Below, in pieces: positions 18,043-26,817 of a stretch of 64,000 nt of DNA; positions within the stretch are counted from its first letter, which is position 1; each line of letters opens with the position of its first letter. Both the position numbers and the translations under genes were made by a program. Location of the stretch: assembly GCF_004341625.1 (NCBI RefSeq), contig NZ_SLZG01000006.1:62001-126000 (forward strand). The letters are read 5' to 3'. The stretch comes from Rhizobium sp. BK376 (lineage in GTDB: Bacteria > Pseudomonadota > Alphaproteobacteria > Rhizobiales > Rhizobiaceae). The notes beneath the pieces were generated by a model. The model worked only from the letters and a program-made list of their open reading frames with translations. It made no database searches and was not told where the DNA came from.

Positions 18043-18071
18043 TTGGATGCCGAAGCGTCGAAAACGTTCCC
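18043..18071 (-). promoter_or_regulatory. Putative ECF-sigma promoter of the DUF4142 gene
   Basis: Read on the minus strand, GGGAACGTTTT (18071-18061) is followed after exactly 11 bases by CATCCAA (18049-18043). The same two blocks at the same spacing precede the ECF sigma gene. GGGAAC at -35 and a C(G/A)TC-type -10 fit alphaproteobacterial ECF promoters. The start codon lies about 50 bases downstream. Confidence 0.65.
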
Positions 18072-18105
18072 AATTCAGCGAGTTTTCCTGAGGAAATTGC
18101 GCGCT

Positions 18106-18804
18106 CTAATCTTTTAGGCCGAGCCGGCTCATCACGGCTTCTGTCAGCCGCTCGCAACGCCGTCCCGCAAAAGGGAAGGCATCGAGCAGGACCGGTCCGA
18201 TGCGCTGGTCCAGATGCTGTCGCAGCAGTTTTCTTGCGCGGTGCAATCGCGTCCTGACAGTTTCCGGCCTGATGCCGAGAAGTTCAGCCGTCTCCTCAAC
18301 GCTCATTCCCTCGATCACGCGGGCAATGAAAACCAGCCGGAACTCGTCCGGCAATTCATCGGTTGCCTCTTCCACAAGACGCAGGATCTGCCGTTGTGCC
18401 ATTGTCTTTTCCGGATCGTCCAGGGACGAATTGCTTGGGAAATTCAGGATCTGTGCGCCGCTTCCGTCTGTCGGAATGGCAATCTCGCGGCGTCGCGCCG
18501 ATTGACGGACACGGCCAAGCGCTTCGTTGAGAACGATCCTGTGCAGCCATGTCGACAGCGATGATTGCCCGCGGAACTCCTTGAGATGCCTGAATGCCAG
18601 CAGATAGGCCTCCTGAACGACATCCTCGGCAATGCTGTCATCGCGAACGACCCCTCTCGCGATGCGGAACAGTCTTTGATTGTGGCGACGCATGATCGCT
18701 CGAAAGGCATTGGGATCGTTTGCGAGCGCCGCGAGAATGAGGTCGCTTTCGCCGGCGTCATTCTTTGACAAGGCTGGATGTGCATTTATGGGCTTCATCG
18801 ACAT
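18106..18804 (-). CDS. ECF-type RNA polymerase sigma factor
   Basis: A 232-residue sigma-70 family protein of the ECF class with region 2 (about 30-100, including AEDVVQEAYLLAFRHL and STWLHRIVLNEAL) and region 4 (about 145-200, LPDEFRLVFIARVIEGMSVEETAELLGI). A C-terminal tail of about 30 residues is unusual in length. No anti-sigma gene is recognisable next to it. The start is ATG 18804 with an upstream GGAG; an ATG two codons in is possible. A promoter motif shared with the DUF4142 gene suggests autoregulation. Confidence 0.9.
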   Translation of the reverse strand: MSMKPINAHPALSKNDAGESDLILAALANDPNAFRAIMRRHNQRLFRIARGVVRDDSIAEDVVQEAYLLAFRHLKEFRGQSSLSTWLHRIVLNEALGRVRQSARRREIAIPTDGSGAQILNFPSNSSLDDPEKTMAQRQILRLVEEATDELPDEFRLVFIARVIEGMSVEETAELLGIRPETVRTRLHRARKLLRQHLDQRIGPVLLDAFPFAGRRCERLTEAVMSRLGLKD

Positions 18805-18825
18805 CGTGGTGCTCCGATCACCCAG

Positions 18826-18854
18826 TTGGATGTTGGATGGATCAAAACGTTCCC
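18826..18854 (-). promoter_or_regulatory. Putative autoregulated ECF promoter of the sigma gene
   Basis: On the minus strand GGGAACGTTTT (18854-18844) is followed after 11 bases by CATCCAA (18832-18826), the same blocks and spacing as before the DUF4142 gene. A second CATCCAA copy lies inside the spacer at 18839-18833. The sigma start codon is only 22 bases beyond the -10 block, giving a very short leader that still includes a GGAG. Confidence 0.65.
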
Positions 18855-19225
18855 CAAAATATCATAATGGTTCGAGCTGCGATGTCAGCTTCTCAGGCGT
18901 TGCGCCATGCATCATGCAGTTATCATTGATCGCGCGTCTTCGGTGGCCAGCATTTAGAGGGAACAACCTCGCCTTTTTTGCTCGGAAGATTATGTTGATA
19001 TCTGCTGCCGTCAGTGCCTTTCCCGATGAACCATATGAAGCATCGCAATTCCGGGCGGAGGGCGTTTCTGAAGCTCGTCCACGATTACCCGCCGCGATAA
19101 AACGGCCGGGAACAATGCAGGTCTTCACCCCGGGACACGGGGATCGTTCAAGTCGTTGCGTCAGTCGAGTTGAGACAAGAAGGGGCGCCCCGCGCCTTCA
19201 GCTACCAGTCACAAGGAGAGAACCC
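18855..19225. other. Intergenic stretch without a recognised gene
   Basis: This region separates the sigma gene (minus) from the VOC gene (plus). A reading frame continuing into the VOC gene is open here but its translation resembles no protein, and the good ribosome-binding site is at 19213. It contains a T-rich stretch near 18976 and presumably the VOC promoter. I see no other structured element. Confidence 0.5.
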
Positions 19226-19861
19226 ATGACAGCTACCGTCAGCAGAGGCGTGCAAACCGTTGATCTGAAGCTCGAGGTCGTCTTGATCCCTGTCTCGGAC
19301 GTCGATCGCGCCAAGCGATTTTACGATGGGCTGGGTTGGCGGCTGGACGCCGACTTCCCGGTCGGCGATGCGTTCCGGGTGGTGCAGTTCACGCCGCCGG
19401 GTTCGCCGGCATCGATACACTTCGGCATCGGGCTAACGACTGCCGCACCCGGCTCGGCGAGCGGGCTCTATCTGGTCGTATCAGACATCGAGACCGCGCG
19501 TGCAGAACTCGTCGCTCGCGGCGCTAATGTCAGCGAAGTCTTTCACCGTGAGGGTCCTGGACAGCCGGCGGTCAGCGGCCGGGATCCTCAGCGGCGCAGC
19601 TATCGCTCCTACGCCACCTTCACCGATCCTGATGGCAACGGCTGGTTGCTTCAGGAGGTGACCGAGCGATTGCCCGGACGTGTGGATACGGAGATCACGA
19701 CCTTTACCTCCTCGCCTGAGCTTGCATCGGCTCTCCGGCGTGCTGCGACCGCGCATGGCGAACACGAAAAACGAACCGGCGGCCAGCATGATGAGAACTG
19801 GCCAGATTGGTACGCCGAGTACATTGTGAAGGAACAGGCCGGGAAACCGCTACCCTCGTAA
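19226..19861 (+). CDS. VOC-superfamily protein (glyoxalase/dioxygenase fold)
   Basis: A 211-residue protein with a vicinal-oxygen-chelate domain: the N-terminal half has VVLIPVSDVDRAKRFYDGLG and the C-terminal half FTDPDGNGWLLQEVTER, with the usual metal-ligand glutamate. A 60-residue charged C-terminal tail (Trp- and Glu-rich) follows the domain. The ATG at 19226 has AAGGAGAG upstream; the much longer open frame to 18680 is rejected. The substrate is unknown; members include lyases, resistance proteins and dioxygenases. It appears monocistronic and is followed by a strong terminator. Confidence 0.85.
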   Translation: MTATVSRGVQTVDLKLEVVLIPVSDVDRAKRFYDGLGWRLDADFPVGDAFRVVQFTPPGSPASIHFGIGLTTAAPGSASGLYLVVSDIETARAELVARGANVSEVFHREGPGQPAVSGRDPQRRSYRSYATFTDPDGNGWLLQEVTERLPGRVDTEITTFTSSPELASALRRAATAHGEHEKRTGGQHDENWPDWYAEYIVKEQAGKPLPS

Positions 19862-19881
19862 GCGCCTGCGACAAGGCCTTT

Positions 19882-19917
19882 CTGCGCGTGATCCCCCAAC
19901 GGGCGGATCACGCGCAG
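19882..19917 (+). terminator. Strong hairpin terminator between the convergent VOC and glgP genes
   Basis: A perfect 13-bp inverted repeat (CTGCGCGTGATCC and GGATCACGCGCAG) with a 10-base loop is followed on the plus strand by TTTCAATTCTT. It sits 20 bases after the VOC stop and ends 67 bases before the minus-strand glgP stop. Confidence 0.75.
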
Positions 19918-19984
19918 TTTCAATTCTTACCGCAGGTCAACGGCTCCGGATTTAGCCGCTAAGCGACTATATCGCACCGAGATG

Positions 19985-22471
19985 TCAGCGCACCGGGCAG
20001 GGCTTTACCTGCCAGATTTCGGAAGCGTATTGCGCGATTGCACGGTCGCTCGAGAACTTCCCGGAGCCTGCGACATTCAGGATCGCCTTCCGCGCCCATG
20101 CATTGCGATCCCCGTAGAGTTCAAAGAGCGCCTGATCTGCCTCCAGATAGGAAGTAAGATCCGCAAGGTGCATGTAGCGATCGCCGTTCTTCAACAGAAC
20201 GTCGTGCAGTGAGGTGAACGCGCCTCGCTCGTCCTCATTGAAATAGCCGCTGGCAATCAGGTCCAGAGCCTGTCGCGTCTCCGGCTCGTTTTCATAGTGC
20301 CAGTACGGATTGTACCAGCCACGGCTTTCGGCGACCTGGTCAGCCGTCAGGCCGAACAGGTAGAAGTTTTCTTCTCCCGCCTCTTCCGCCATCTCGATCG
20401 TCGCGCCATCCCGCGTTCCGATGGTGAGCGCGCCATTCATCATGAACTTCATGTTGCTGGTGCCGCTGGCTTCGAAGCCCGCTGTCGAGATCTGGTTGGA
20501 GACGTCGGCGGCGGGGATCAGCCGCTCGGCGAGCGAAACGCAATATTCCGGGAGGAAGACGACCTTGATCCTGTCGCGGATGACGGGATCGCTGTCGATC
20601 TTGATCGCAAGGTTGTTGACGAACTTGATGATCTGCTTTGCCACTTTGTAGGCCGGCGCTGCCTTGCCCGCAAAGAAGAAAGTGCGGGGCGTGACATCGA
20701 GTTGCGGGTTCTCGCGCAGTCTGTTGTAGAGCACGATGACCCTCAGCGCATTCAGCAGCTGCCGCTTGTATTCATGTATCCGCTTGATATGGCAATCGAA
20801 TATGCTGTCGGGATCGACCGACTGACCAGAGGTTTGCTGCAGCCAGTCTGCGAACTTTGCCTTTGAATCGCGTTTTGCCTTCAGGAAGGCATTGCGGAAT
20901 GCCGCGTCTTCGGCGATTGGCTTCAACGCGGCGATCTTTTCGAAATCGGTCATCCAGCCATCGCCGATTGCGTCGGAGATGACGCGCGACAGGTCCGGAT
21001 TGGCAAGCAGCAACCACCGACGCGGCGTGACGCCGTTCGTCTTGTTGTTGAAGCGCTGCGGGAATATGTCGGCGAGGTCGCGGACCGTGGTCGTGCGCAG
21101 CAGGCCTGAATGGATAGCCGCAACCCCGTTGGTGCTGTGCGAGCCGACAATGGCCAGATTGGCCATGCGAACTTTGTCTTCCGCGCCCTCCTGGATCAAA
21201 CTTACCCGCTCGACAATTGCCTCATCGCCGGGATAGCGGTTGCGCACGTCGTCGAGGAAGCGCCTGTTGATCTCGTAGATAATCTCAAGCTGACGTGGCA
21301 GCATCTGCTGGAAATAGTGCAACGGCCATTTCTCGAGGGCTTCGGGCAGCAGCGTATGGTTGGTGTAGGCAAGCGTGCGCCGCGTAAGGTCCCACGCATG
21401 TTCCCAGCCAAGCTGCGCTTCATCGAGGAGGATGCGCATCAGTTCGGGCACTGCCAGGGCGGGATGGGTATCGTTGAGCTGGATGGCGATCTTTTCCGGC
21501 AGCCGGTTCCAATCGACGTTGTCGCGGCGGAAGCGACGGACGAGGTCGGCCAGCGAGCAGGCGACCAGGAAATACTTCTGCGCAAAGCGCAGCCCCTGCC
21601 CCATCTCGGTGGAATCATCAGGATAAAGGACACGGGTCAGCGTTTGGGCTGCAATGCTGCCAACCAGCGCGCCAACGAAGTCCCCGGAGCTGAATTCCTG
21701 GAAGTCGAAAGAATCCGGAGCGGTGGCGCTCCAGAACCGCAGGCTGTTGATGGTCTTTGCGCCGAAACCCATGATCGGCCGGTCATAGGGGACGCCGATC
21801 AATGTCGAGGGGCGATTGCCGACAATCCGCAGATTGCCCTGATGCATCTCGAAGGTGCAGCCCAGCTTGATCTCGACGGCTTCACTGCGGCGTGAAATCT
21901 CCCATGGGTCCTGGCGGCGCAGCCAGTTATCCGGCTGTTCGCGCTGCCAGCCACCCTCGATCGATTGCCGAAACATGCCGTACTCGTAGCGCAGCCCGTA
22001 ACCCATCGCCGGGAGTTCCATCGTCGCCATCGAATCGAGGAAACATGCCGCCAGCCGTCCGAGGCCACCATTGCCAAGCCCGGCATCGGGCTCCTGTTCC
22101 ATCAGCCCCAACCAATCCAGATTGTTCTGCAGGGCGGTTTGCTCGATGAAGGGATGGAGCATAAGGTTTACGAGGTTGTTGGTCAGCGATCGGCCGATCA
22201 GGAATTCCATCGACATGTAGTAGACGCGCTTGGGATTTTCCTGATCGTAGGTCTGCTGGGTCTTGATCCAGCGCTGCGCCAGGATGTCGCGCACGGATCG
22301 CGCCACGGCCTCGAAGTGCTGCCGCTTGTAGGCAGTCTCTGGCACCACCAGGGCGTCGGATAGCAGATGGCGCTCAAACATCGCATCGGCGCGCCCGACG
22401 AAGGGAACCGAGTTGAAATCGTGAAGTTGAAGATGCTTCTGCACTGCATCGACGTTGGTCATCTCGTCCAC
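19985..22471 (-). CDS. glgP: Glycogen/alpha-glucan phosphorylase
   Basis: An 828-residue GT35 phosphorylase that releases glucose 1-phosphate from glycogen. The pyridoxal-phosphate site is visible near the C terminus as EASGTSNMKFMMNGALTIGT; other family stretches are LGNGGLGRLAACFLDS and QLNDTHPALA. The length is normal. The start is GTG 22471, six bases after GAGGAG; an in-frame ATG lies three codons inside. None of the other glycogen genes (glgA, glgB, glgC, glgX) are in this window, which is unusual as they commonly cluster in rhizobia. An inverted repeat overlies the upstream region. Confidence 0.95.
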   Translation of the reverse strand: MDEMTNVDAVQKHLQLHDFNSVPFVGRADAMFERHLLSDALVVPETAYKRQHFEAVARSVRDILAQRWIKTQQTYDQENPKRVYYMSMEFLIGRSLTNNLVNLMLHPFIEQTALQNNLDWLGLMEQEPDAGLGNGGLGRLAACFLDSMATMELPAMGYGLRYEYGMFRQSIEGGWQREQPDNWLRRQDPWEISRRSEAVEIKLGCTFEMHQGNLRIVGNRPSTLIGVPYDRPIMGFGAKTINSLRFWSATAPDSFDFQEFSSGDFVGALVGSIAAQTLTRVLYPDDSTEMGQGLRFAQKYFLVACSLADLVRRFRRDNVDWNRLPEKIAIQLNDTHPALAVPELMRILLDEAQLGWEHAWDLTRRTLAYTNHTLLPEALEKWPLHYFQQMLPRQLEIIYEINRRFLDDVRNRYPGDEAIVERVSLIQEGAEDKVRMANLAIVGSHSTNGVAAIHSGLLRTTTVRDLADIFPQRFNNKTNGVTPRRWLLLANPDLSRVISDAIGDGWMTDFEKIAALKPIAEDAAFRNAFLKAKRDSKAKFADWLQQTSGQSVDPDSIFDCHIKRIHEYKRQLLNALRVIVLYNRLRENPQLDVTPRTFFFAGKAAPAYKVAKQIIKFVNNLAIKIDSDPVIRDRIKVVFLPEYCVSLAERLIPAADVSNQISTAGFEASGTSNMKFMMNGALTIGTRDGATIEMAEEAGEENFYLFGLTADQVAESRGWYNPYWHYENEPETRQALDLIASGYFNEDERGAFTSLHDVLLKNGDRYMHLADLTSYLEADQALFELYGDRNAWARKAILNVAGSGKFSSDRAIAQYASEIWQVKPCPVR

Positions 22472-22483
22472 GATATTCTCCTC

Positions 22484-22503
22484 TAATCAATGGATTTTGA
22501 TTA
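22484..22503. promoter_or_regulatory. Inverted repeat upstream of glgP
   Basis: TAATCAA and TTGATTA form a perfect 7-bp inverted repeat with a 6-base spacer, beginning 13 bases upstream of the glgP start codon and touching its ribosome-binding site. Its position suits an operator that would block initiation, but no regulator is identified. Confidence 0.45.
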
Positions 22504-22996
22504 TCATGCCAGTCCGAATGCCATCGCTGCCGATTCAACCCAGCGTCGTTCCCGTTCGCTCGGATGCAGCAGCTCAAATTCTGCGGCGTGACGAAGCGCT
22601 ATCGGAAACCCTGTTTGGCACAATCCATCTGCAGCGGCCCAAGTCATCTGACCGGGGTCGATAAGGTATTGACGTCGTTAAGATCTGCGACCCAAGCTAT
22701 GATTTTTCGACGCAAGAAATATGACATGGGCTAACAAATTTCGTGGCCGACGGAAGACGTCGATTCCTGCCCCCACCAGCCCGAGATAGTGGTGCGGCTC
22801 TATCGCGTAGGCACATTTTCAGGTGCCTGTCAGCAATCGGGCGGATGGTTCCGCACTATCAGATCAAAACCTCGGTCGCTCGCCGCTTGAGAATGGTGTC
22901 GGTTTTGTGATGCCATTCGCCCGGCTGTCATGCGCATGCAATATTTACTACCTAATTGTGATCTTGGTAGCAGATACTACAGACAGGAATTTGAGC
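22504..22996. other. Divergent intergenic region between glgP and the RpiR regulator
   Basis: No convincing gene is present in this stretch. Near its right end are short repeated half-sites, ACTACC at 22948 and GTAG-N6-CTAC at 22967-22980, just upstream of the regulator's ribosome-binding site; these could be an autoregulatory site. Short open frames here lack ribosome-binding sites and recognisable sequence. Confidence 0.4.
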
Positions 22997-23917
22997 GTGG
23001 TCGACAACACCGAGCGGCAGGCAACGACATTCGAACAGCGCGTGCACAGCGTGATGAGCGAACTGAAGCCAGCGGAGCAGCGGGTCGCACAGTTTTTCAT
23101 CGATCAGAAGCAGGCGGCACTTCTGGGATCTGCCGCGCAGATCGCGGAGCTTGCGGGCGTAAGCGATGCGACAGTCGTGCGTACCGCGCGAGCACTTGGC
23201 TTCGAAAGTCTCTCCACACTTCGCGCAGCACTCCTGTCGGAGCTGACCGGCAGCGCATCGCCTGGAAATCGCCTGGCTCGAACATTGGCTGCAACGCATG
23301 GAGACGGCGGCGGCGCGCTACAGCATGTCATCGGAATTCATGAGAGTGTTCTCGATGTCCTGCGGCGGCCGAGTATCGCCGAAGGCTTCGAGCGCGCCGT
23401 CGACATATTGGCAAAGGCCAAGCGCCGCCATGTCTTTGGCATCGGCCCTTCGGGTTCGATGGCGGACTACGCCACTCTGCAGTTCAACCGAATTGGCCTT
23501 CCGACCAATGCGCTTTCCTCCCCAGGCATAGCGCTCGCGGACCATCTGTTGAACCTTGGCCCGGATGACGCGATTTTGATGATGGCCTACGCGCCTCTTT
23601 ATCGTGAGGTCGAGGTCGTGCTTGAGGTCGCCGGCCGCCTCTCCTTGCCTGTTGTCCTGATCAGCGACAATCTCGGCCCCTTCGTCGCCGATAAGGTCGC
23701 GGAGATCCTGCCTGTCCCTCGCGGCAAGGCCGACCATCTCGCCATGCATGGCGGCACCATGGTGCTCCTCGAGGCCATGATCATTGCCCTTGCCGGACGA
23801 TCTCCTGAGGCAGCCTTCGACAGCCTTGATCGACTGAGTGCTTTGCGTGGTTCCATCGACAAGGCCTGGGCCAAAAGAGGAACCAGGAAGAAAAAGCTTC
23901 AGAAAACACCGAACTGA
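22997..23917 (+). CDS. RpiR/MurR-family regulator (HTH plus SIS domain)
   Basis: A 306-residue regulator with an N-terminal RpiR-type HTH (about 10-85, SAAQIAELAGVSDATVVRTARALGF) and a C-terminal SIS sugar-phosphate-binding domain (about 130-270, with HVFGIGPSGSMADYATLQFNRIG). I chose the GTG at 22997, seven bases after AGGAA. The open frame extends to 22823, but the extra 58 residues are unlike the family. It lies 73 bases upstream of an Fbp-type importer on the same strand and probably regulates it. RpiR proteins usually sense phosphorylated sugars, which fits oddly with an iron importer. Confidence 0.85.
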   Translation: MVDNTERQATTFEQRVHSVMSELKPAEQRVAQFFIDQKQAALLGSAAQIAELAGVSDATVVRTARALGFESLSTLRAALLSELTGSASPGNRLARTLAATHGDGGGALQHVIGIHESVLDVLRRPSIAEGFERAVDILAKAKRRHVFGIGPSGSMADYATLQFNRIGLPTNALSSPGIALADHLLNLGPDDAILMMAYAPLYREVEVVLEVAGRLSLPVVLISDNLGPFVADKVAEILPVPRGKADHLAMHGGTMVLLEAMIIALAGRSPEAAFDSLDRLSALRGSIDKAWAKRGTRKKKLQKTPN

Positions 23918-23990
23918 CACAAATAGTTTAAAGTAATGTTTTAGTATAAAATTGTCATAATCCTGAAAATTTAAGTAATGGAGAGCGGAG

Positions 23991-24995
23991 ATGCTAAATA
24001 AATCTATCACTATGCTTGCGTTGAGCGCGGCGATTACGTCGTTCTCGGCCCCGGCATTTTCGGCTGATCTCGTACTTTACGATGCGCTGGATTTCAGCGG
24101 CAAGGTCGCAAAGGCATTCGAAGCCAAGACCGGACTGAAGGTTGACGTTGTCGAGCCCGGCAGCACCGGCGAAGTATTGGGCAAGATTGCAGCCGAGGGT
24201 GACAACCCGCAATTCGATATCGTCTGGCTCGACGGATCGGCGGTCATGGAGCGCATGGCAGCAGATCATATTCTGCAGCCGGTTCCCGCCGACCTCATCG
24301 ACAAGGCAGCCTTCACGGATTTCGGCAAGTCGCTGATACCGACGAGCCATGCTTTCCTTCCGACCGGCGCCAGCACCACGGCGATCGAAGTCAACACCAA
24401 GAAGGTTGCAGACGACAAGACCCCCAAGTCCTGGGCTGACTTGAAGAATTTCGCGGGCGAAGTCGCCGCCAAGGATCCAAATCTTTCCGGCCCCGCCTAT
24501 CAGTGGCTGGCAGGGTTCTTCCAGACCAACGGTCTCGATACGGGCAAGGATCTTCTGGCCAAAGTCCTGACCAACAAGTCTCAATCCGGCCTGTCGAGCG
24601 GCGGCAAGGTCAATGCTGCGGTTCTGACCGGAAAGGCTTCGGTCGGCATCAATCAGGACAGCGCGATTTTCTCCAAGATTGCCAGCGGCGAACCGGTCAA
24701 GGCGGTCTATCCGAGCGAAGGCTCGATCGCACTGCCGCAGGGCCTGGGCATCAGCGCCAAGACGCAGCATATGGACGCGGCCCGCAAGTTCATCGATTTC
24801 GTGACGAGCGCCGAGGGCCAGGCTGCGATGCAGGATGGCAAGGATACGGATTTCTACTTCATGCCGCTAATCGTCGGCGTCAAGGGCAAGCCGGGCCGTC
24901 CGGCAGACATCGCCTTCATCAAGCTGGACGACAAGGTGGCTTCCAGCCACGAGGCGGAATGGAAGCAATGGTATAAGGATCACTTTGTCCCGTGA
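23991..24995 (+). CDS. Periplasmic binding protein, Fbp/AfuA type
   Basis: A 334-residue binding protein with a signal peptide (cleavage near AFSA-DLVLYDAL). The architecture, with LVLYDALDFSGKVAKAFEAKTGLKVDVVEPGSTGEVLGKI at the N terminus read in segments, is that of the FbpA/AfuA/PhnS group, which binds ferric ion, thiamine, 2-aminoethylphosphonate or sugar phosphates. The tandem tyrosine pair used by FbpA for iron is not obvious; DFYFMP near the C terminus is the nearest match. The ligand is therefore left open. GGAGAGCGGAG precedes the ATG. It is followed directly by permease and ATPase genes. Confidence 0.85.
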   Translation: MLNKSITMLALSAAITSFSAPAFSADLVLYDALDFSGKVAKAFEAKTGLKVDVVEPGSTGEVLGKIAAEGDNPQFDIVWLDGSAVMERMAADHILQPVPADLIDKAAFTDFGKSLIPTSHAFLPTGASTTAIEVNTKKVADDKTPKSWADLKNFAGEVAAKDPNLSGPAYQWLAGFFQTNGLDTGKDLLAKVLTNKSQSGLSSGGKVNAAVLTGKASVGINQDSAIFSKIASGEPVKAVYPSEGSIALPQGLGISAKTQHMDAARKFIDFVTSAEGQAAMQDGKDTDFYFMPLIVGVKGKPGRPADIAFIKLDDKVASSHEAEWKQWYKDHFVP

Positions 24996-25002
24996 TTGAA
25001 CA

Positions 25003-26817
25003 GTGTCAAAGATGACAGTTCTCCAGAACTTCGGAAGCGCCGCGACATCAGTTCGCGGCGCCGGCATCGGGCGGCTTTTGCCGGGGCGGATATTCGCTCG
25101 GATCGGCGGGCTTGCCGCGCCCGTTGCGATCTATACCGTCTTCCTGTTGCTGGTCGGGCTTCCGCTATCCCTCGTGCTGGTCCAGGCGATCATGCCGAAA
25201 CTGTTCGATATCCAGGCTGCGAGTGCGGTTTTCAGCCTCGGACCGCTGGAAAGAGCCTTTGCCTCGCCGCGCATCGTGCAATCGATCCTGAATTCGCTGG
25301 AGCTTGCCGCAACTGTCGCGATCACGACCACCGCACTTGGCGGCGCGTTTGCGGTTCTCATCCAGCGATGCAATATCCCCTTGCGTGGGCTCATCGGCGC
25401 CGCGCCCTGGCTGGTGTTCCTGACGCCCTCCTATCTGAAGGCGCTTGCATGGGTCTTGCTGATGTCGCCCGGCGGCTACCTTGTGCAAATCGGCTTGCTG
25501 CCCTCAGGATGGAGCGAAGCTTTTTTCAGTATCGCGGGTCTTGTTTTCGTTCATACGCTCGGTCTCTTCCCGCTCGCCAGCTTCATCATATCAAGTGCTC
25601 TGACCGGGCTCGGCAGTGAACTCGAAGACGCCGCACGGCTCGCGGGCGCGTCGCCCTCCACGATATGGCTTAGGGTTAATGGTCCTTTGCTGGCACCGGC
25701 GATCGCCCTCAGCATTATCGCCACCTTCGCGGAAGTCCTGTCGGATTTCGGCCTGGCGTCAACCATCGCCAGGACCTCGAATTTCGGCGTCCTGACCTAT
25801 GGGATATATTCCGCAACCAGCGACTACCCCGTCGACTTTGCATCCGCCGGGGCGCAGGCGCTTATCCTTCTGACATTGGTTCTTCTGGTCGTCATGGCCG
25901 ATCGTCTTTTGCGACGCAGGGCGGACCCACGCCTGATCACAGGGCGCGGCCGGCCTGTTCGTCGTTACGAGCTCGGCGCCTTTCGATGGCTCGCTGCCGG
26001 GGCAGGCCTGGCGGTCGTCTTCCTTGCACTGTTCTTGCCGATTATTGCCGTTTCGATACGCGCGCTAAGCCAGACCCTGGGTCTTGGGCTCAGCTGGGAT
26101 AATTTCACGTTGGAAAATGTCCGTGCTGCCTTGGCTTCGGACACGCCAGCGCATGCGGGACTATTGCGCAGCCTCGGATACGCAGGTCTGGCGGCGGCAA
26201 TCTCGACTTGCCTGGCCCTTCTCCTCTGTGTGCGACTGGACAAAGCCAATTCCGTGATGCGAACGATCGCCGTCGGCCTGTCGCTCGGCGCCGTTGCCAT
26301 CCCCGGCATTGTACTCGGCTTCGGCTACATACTCGTCTGGAACCGGCTGCCCGGCTTTCGGGATTGGCCTTTCCCGCACTATGGCGACGGCTCGCTGCTC
26401 GTGACCGGTTATGTCGCTGCGGCGTTGCCCTATTGTCTCGTCGTGATCCTGTCGGCCATCGGCCAGCTCGCCCCGAGCCTGACCGATGCGGCCCGCCTGC
26501 AGGGGGTTGGTGCATTTCGTCGCCTGCGGGCAATAACGGTGCCGTTGATCTTCCTGAGCACGGTGACGGCTTTCCTGCTGACGTTCATTCGCACCGTATT
26601 CGAGCTGCCGATGTCACAGATGCTCATACCGCTCAACGGCCCGGTCGCGCCGACGCTCATTCTTAAATTGTTCAGCCACGACCAGGACGGGCTTGCATGC
26701 GCGATCGCGCTGCTCGCCATGATCTTTGCCGGCGGCAGCGCTTCGTTGATCTGGATGGTCGCGCGGCGCTTTCAACCGCAGAACCATCGCCTCATCGCCG
26801 GAAGGAGCCACTCATGA
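25003..26817 (+). CDS. ABC transporter permease, double-length FbpB type
   Basis: A 604-residue inner-membrane protein containing two copies of the permease domain, with coupling loops at ELEDAARLAGASPSTIWLRV and SLTDAARLQGVGAFRRLRAI. The fused two-domain form is normal for Fbp-type importers and means one polypeptide makes the whole channel. GTG 25003 and ATG 25012 are alternative starts; neither has a clear ribosome-binding site, so it may be translationally coupled to the binding-protein gene seven bases upstream. Confidence 0.9.
   Translation: MSKMTVLQNFGSAATSVRGAGIGRLLPGRIFARIGGLAAPVAIYTVFLLLVGLPLSLVLVQAIMPKLFDIQAASAVFSLGPLERAFASPRIVQSILNSLELAATVAITTTALGGAFAVLIQRCNIPLRGLIGAAPWLVFLTPSYLKALAWVLLMSPGGYLVQIGLLPSGWSEAFFSIAGLVFVHTLGLFPLASFIISSALTGLGSELEDAARLAGASPSTIWLRVNGPLLAPAIALSIIATFAEVLSDFGLASTIARTSNFGVLTYGIYSATSDYPVDFASAGAQALILLTLVLLVVMADRLLRRRADPRLITGRGRPVRRYELGAFRWLAAGAGLAVVFLALFLPIIAVSIRALSQTLGLGLSWDNFTLENVRAALASDTPAHAGLLRSLGYAGLAAAISTCLALLLCVRLDKANSVMRTIAVGLSLGAVAIPGIVLGFGYILVWNRLPGFRDWPFPHYGDGSLLVTGYVAAALPYCLVVILSAIGQLAPSLTDAARLQGVGAFRRLRAITVPLIFLSTVTAFLLTFIRTVFELPMSQMLIPLNGPVAPTLILKLFSHDQDGLACAIALLAMIFAGGSASLIWMVARRFQPQNHRLIAGRSHS

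Noticed and set aside
18200..18564. Plus-strand frames inside the ECF sigma gene as a possible anti-sigma factor
   Set aside because: They are antisense to region 4 of the sigma factor, have no membrane helix or zinc motif and no start signal.
18680..19225. N-terminal extension of the VOC protein by about 180 residues
   Set aside because: The extra sequence overlaps the sigma gene and its promoter and resembles no domain, while a good ribosome-binding site precedes the ATG at 19226.
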